Made by a program: the position numbers and the translations under genes
Shown: positions 12,666-14,683 of the stretch, piece after piece
How positions within the stretch are numbered: position 1 is the first letter of the stretch
Layout of the letters: each line of letters starts with the position of its first letter
Assembly: GCA_944338265.1 (NCBI GenBank)
Contig: CALVLO010000017.1
Span: forward strand, 1 to 14,683
Origin: an uncultured Clostridia bacterium
GTDB taxonomy: Bacteria > Bacillota > Clostridia > Christensenellales > Borkfalkiaceae
Direction: 5' to 3'
Length of the DNA: 14,683 nucleotides
Notes under the pieces: model-generated
Told to the model about the DNA's origin: nothing
Database searches by the model: none
What the model saw: the letters and a program-made list of their open reading frames with translations, nothing else

Positions 12666-12747
12666 TATTCCGCCCAAAGTCCGTTAGATTATTCCATATA
12701 TATTTTCTCCATTTCCATATCACCCCAACGCAAACCGCTTTCTGCAT

Positions 12748-12774
12748 AAAAAACGACGCGGGCATATGCCCGCG
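12748..12774 (-). terminator. Rho-independent terminator of the 170-aa membrane protein gene
   Basis: The palindrome CGCGGGCATATGCCCGCG (12757-12774) is followed on the minus strand by TCG and T6 (12753-12748), 26 nt after the stop codon at 12801. Confidence 0.85.
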
Positions 12775-12800
12775 CCATGTGTAACTTGATTTTATCTGCT

Positions 12801-13313
12801 TTATTTGAGCCTTGCCAACAGCATGGAAGCCCCTGTAACGATCCCGCCGACCATCACAAGATAGGCGCCCGCCGCAGGCGCGAACTCTGCCCCGCCGAGC
12901 TCCCCGGCATCGATCGACGGCACCTGCCCCGCATACGCTGCCGCAAAGACGACCACGAGCACCGCCACCGCAACGATGAGCGCCACGCCGAGGATCTTGG
13001 CGAGCCCGCTCACGCGGACGATCCCGAGCGAACCGCAGATGGTGATGAGACAGCCGAGTGCTGTGAGGATGACCGAGATGATCGCAAATGCCTGCACGAG
13101 CGCAATCGTCAAATCGCCCTTCATCAGCAGTTCCTCACCCTTGTAGTCATCGAACAGCCCCTTCCCCTTTGCGCCGCCCTCTCCCACAATGGTCACGGAC
13201 GACTCAAAGAAGTCGATGCACAGCCCCACGACCGCCAAAACGAGCCCGACGAGCGCGGCAAGCAGAAAGATGAGCCCGAACAGCCCAAGTTTTTTGGTTT
13301 TTTTCTTCGCCAT
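12801..13313 (-). CDS. Four-helix membrane protein, function unknown
   Basis: The protein has 170 residues and I do not recognise its family. A Lys-rich N-terminus (MAKKKTKK) precedes helix 1 (about 10-32). A polar loop of about 35 residues follows (FESSVTIVGEGGAKGKGLFDDYKGEELLMKGD). Helices 2-4 lie at about 69-92, 104-127 and 146-166, with a Gly/Ala-rich loop (GQVPSIDAGELGGAEFAPAAG) between the last two. The positive-inside rule puts the N-terminus in the cytoplasm and the two loops outside. The overall plan recalls small four-helix proteins that clostridia encode singly. The ATG at 13313 has AGGAGGG upstream, and the gene has its own promoter and terminator, so it is a monocistronic unit. 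No catalytic motif is visible. Confidence 0.8.
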   Translation of the reverse strand: MAKKKTKKLGLFGLIFLLAALVGLVLAVVGLCIDFFESSVTIVGEGGAKGKGLFDDYKGEELLMKGDLTIALVQAFAIISVILTALGCLITICGSLGIVRVSGLAKILGVALIVAVAVLVVVFAAAYAGQVPSIDAGELGGAEFAPAAGAYLVMVGGIVTGASMLLARLK

Positions 13314-13342
13314 ACTTACCCTCCTGGTTGGTTCTTGCCTCT

Positions 13343-13371
13343 ATTATACAATACCCCCGCGCAAAATGGAA
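13343..13371 (-). promoter_or_regulatory. Promoter of the 170-aa membrane protein gene
   Basis: On the minus strand a perfect TATAAT (13343-13348) lies about 30 nt before the ATG. The -35 region at the 17-nt position is weak (TTCCAT, 13366-13371). A/T tracts just upstream (13376-13410) could act as an UP element. Confidence 0.65.
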
Positions 13372-13433
13372 GACTTTTTGAAAAATTTCTCAAAAAATTT
13401 TTTATTTCTTTACAAAGTGTACGGTTACAATGC

Positions 13434-13460
13434 AAAAGCCCGCCGCAATCCGCGGCGGGC
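13434..13460 (-). terminator. Rho-independent terminator of the COG3804-like dehydrogenase gene
   Basis: A perfect 9-bp stem GCCCGCCGC/GCGGCGGGC (13438-13446 with 13452-13460) with a 5-nt loop is followed on the minus strand by T4 (13437-13434). It begins 15 nt after the stop codon at 13475. Confidence 0.8.
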
Positions 13461-13474
13461 AAACGATCAGCCTT

Positions 13475-14500
13475 TTAGACTTCGTAGTGCATGGGATATG
13501 CGAGATAGCCGACCTCATCGAGCTCGTCAGCCGTCACATAGCCCGCGGGCGCGCGCAGCAGCGAAGGGATGCGGTTGACGATGGTCGCACAGGTGTGTTC
13601 GACGGTGGCGGGTTTCACAACGTGGAACTCCGTATTCGGCTCGCCCTCGATCTTCCAATCGCACATATCGCCGTCATCCGGTCCGTACACCTTGCCGATG
13701 GTCTCCTCTTCGATAACGATGCCCTGATAGGTCTCGATGGTGACGACGGCAGACATCCCGATGCACCGCCCCGCCTTGATGGTCTTCCCGAGCGTGGCGC
13801 TCGGCATATCCTTTTCGATGATATAGGGCACGTTCTCTTGCTTGATGGACTTTATCGTGAGCCCGAGCTTGTTGCAGATCGCCTCCGCCGCGTTCCATGC
13901 GTAGGAAGGCACGACCTCCTTCGGGTGTGCGAGCGTCTTTTCAAACTCCTGTTTGGTGAGGTCGCACCCGTGCGCCTTGGCAAGCGCGAGCCCGTAATCC
14001 TCTACATTGTAGCTGTAAGCGCCCTTGATCTTTTTGATGCTGTGGCAGCCGCCCGCCACCATCGCCACCATGTTGATCCAGAAAATATCCTGCATGCCGC
14101 TGCCCGTCACCGTGCAGTTGTGTTCCTTGGCGAGCGCATCCAGCTTGTTGGTGAGGTTCGCCGCCGTCGTCCACGGATAGATCGCCTCCTCGCATGTCGT
14201 AATTACGTTGATGCCGCGGATGACGCAGTTTTCCACCGCCTCGTAGATATCCGCCACAAAGCTGAACAGCGTGACGACGGCGACATCCGCATCGCACTCA
14301 TCGAGCACCTTCTCCGCGTCGTTCGAGATCAACACGCCCGTCTTGACGCCGAGCTCCGCATAGTCCCCCACGTCCATCCCGACGATCTTGGGATCGACGT
14401 CGATCGCCCCGACGATCTCCGCCCCCTTCTCGTGCAAATAGCGCAAAATATACTTGCTCATCTTGCCGCAGCCGTACTGTACTACCCTGATTCTCTTCAT
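13475..14500 (-). CDS. Dihydrodipicolinate reductase-like NAD(P)-dependent dehydrogenase (COG3804 type)
   Basis: The protein has 341 residues. An N-terminal Rossmann fold carries the nucleotide motif GCGKMS (10-15), with AIDVDP at the end of strand 2 (32-37). A DapB-like catalytic half includes TTCEEAIYPW (101-110), GSGMQDIFW (133-141) and a C-terminal RPATVEHTCATIVNRIP-like segment. This group includes 2,4-diaminopentanoate dehydrogenase of clostridial ornithine fermentation, but other members are uncharacterised. No other ornithine-degradation gene is present here, so the substrate is open. The start is ATG 14498-14500 with AAAGGGGTG upstream. The open frame continues to 14578, but that stretch is the promoter and leader. 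The gene stands alone with its own strong promoter and terminator. Confidence 0.8.
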   Translation of the reverse strand: MKRIRVVQYGCGKMSKYILRYLHEKGAEIVGAIDVDPKIVGMDVGDYAELGVKTGVLISNDAEKVLDECDADVAVVTLFSFVADIYEAVENCVIRGINVITTCEEAIYPWTTAANLTNKLDALAKEHNCTVTGSGMQDIFWINMVAMVAGGCHSIKKIKGAYSYNVEDYGLALAKAHGCDLTKQEFEKTLAHPKEVVPSYAWNAAEAICNKLGLTIKSIKQENVPYIIEKDMPSATLGKTIKAGRCIGMSAVVTIETYQGIVIEEETIGKVYGPDDGDMCDWKIEGEPNTEFHVVKPATVEHTCATIVNRIPSLLRAPAGYVTADELDEVGYLAYPMHYEV

Positions 14501-14522
14501 AAAACACCCCTTTCTTGTTTTC

Positions 14523-14542
14523 CTTCGGAAATCCTTCCGAAG
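14523..14542 (-). other. 5'-UTR hairpin of the dehydrogenase gene
   Basis: A perfect 8-bp stem CTTCGGAA/TTCCGAAG with a 4-nt loop lies directly at the predicted transcription start (about 14543), before the ribosome site. It may shield the mRNA 5' end. No U-tract follows. Confidence 0.6.
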
Positions 14543-14549
14543 CGCCCCA

Positions 14550-14578
14550 AGTATAACACGGAAACCTGCACTTGTCAA
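14550..14578 (-). promoter_or_regulatory. Strong sigma-A promoter of the dehydrogenase gene
   Basis: On the minus strand a perfect TTGACA (14573-14578), a 17-nt spacer and TATACT (14550-14555) make this the closest match to consensus in the window. It implies high or constitutive expression, unless a regulator acts from the palindrome at 14606-14621. Confidence 0.88.
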
Positions 14579-14605
14579 TAGCCGCGGAAAATAAAGTGAA
14601 GCAAT

Positions 14606-14683
14606 ATTGTAGGATTACAATAGATGTGAGACAGGAAGGATAAAAAAAGAGTAACAAGCCAAGAAGTTTGTGATATAGTTTAA
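14606..14683 (+). promoter_or_regulatory. AT-rich upstream region with palindrome and possible divergent promoter
   Basis: This stretch has no gene. ATTGTA-GGAT-TACAAT (14606-14621) is a perfect 6-bp inverted repeat that could be an operator. On the plus strand, GTAACA (14651-14656), a 17-nt spacer and TATAGT (14674-14679) with an extended-10 TG (14671-14672) could drive a gene beyond the window edge. Confidence 0.4.

Overview
The window is a GC-rich bacterial chromosome segment. It most likely comes from an anaerobic member of the Clostridia (Bacillota). The clues are a tetrahydrofolate riboswitch in front of a FolT-type ECF transporter gene, the lspA-rluD-pyrR and der-plsY gene orders, a DUF421/DUF4363 pair, strong AGGAGG-type ribosome binding sites and near-consensus sigma-A promoters. 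No phage, transposase, CRISPR array, rRNA or tRNA gene is visible.

Layout. (1) Positions 1-327 hold the 3' end of a plus-strand fumarate hydratase/tartrate dehydratase beta-type gene, which converges through a bidirectional terminator on the minus-strand der-plsY operon. (2) A small three-helix membrane protein gene with its own promoter and terminator (2.5-2.9 kb) separates der from a six-gene minus-strand operon: lgt, pncB, a coiled-coil protein gene, lspA, rluD, pyrR. All but one of its junctions overlap, and the exception is a 10-nt gap, which points to translational coupling. The operon combines the first and second steps of lipoprotein maturation (Lgt, LspA) with NAD salvage, 23S rRNA pseudouridylation and pyrimidine regulation. 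Its promoter is nested in the terminator of the next gene. (3) That next gene is folT (minus), preceded by a clear THF riboswitch whose expression platform can hide the ribosome binding site. (4) DUF421 and DUF4363 genes run divergently on the plus strand. (5) About 390 nt without a gene (9955-10347) hold several inverted and direct repeats. (6) A long minus-strand gene encodes a lipoprotein with a collagen-like Gly-X-Y stretch, a presumed beta-rich middle and an SGNH/GDSL hydrolase domain. It is split by a single in-frame TAA inside the collagen repeat. (7) A four-helix membrane protein gene and a dihydrodipicolinate-reductase-like (COG3804-type) dehydrogenase gene follow on the minus strand, each with promoter and terminator. 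(8) The last ~100 nt are AT-rich and probably hold a divergent promoter.

Most of the window is ordinary housekeeping DNA. The two points most worth a second look are the collagen/SGNH lipoprotein, whose stop codon lies between two 26-nt identical repeats spaced 45 nt apart, so that an in-frame deletion would restore the gene, and the folT riboswitch with its expression platform. I found no clear sign of an undescribed multi-gene system.
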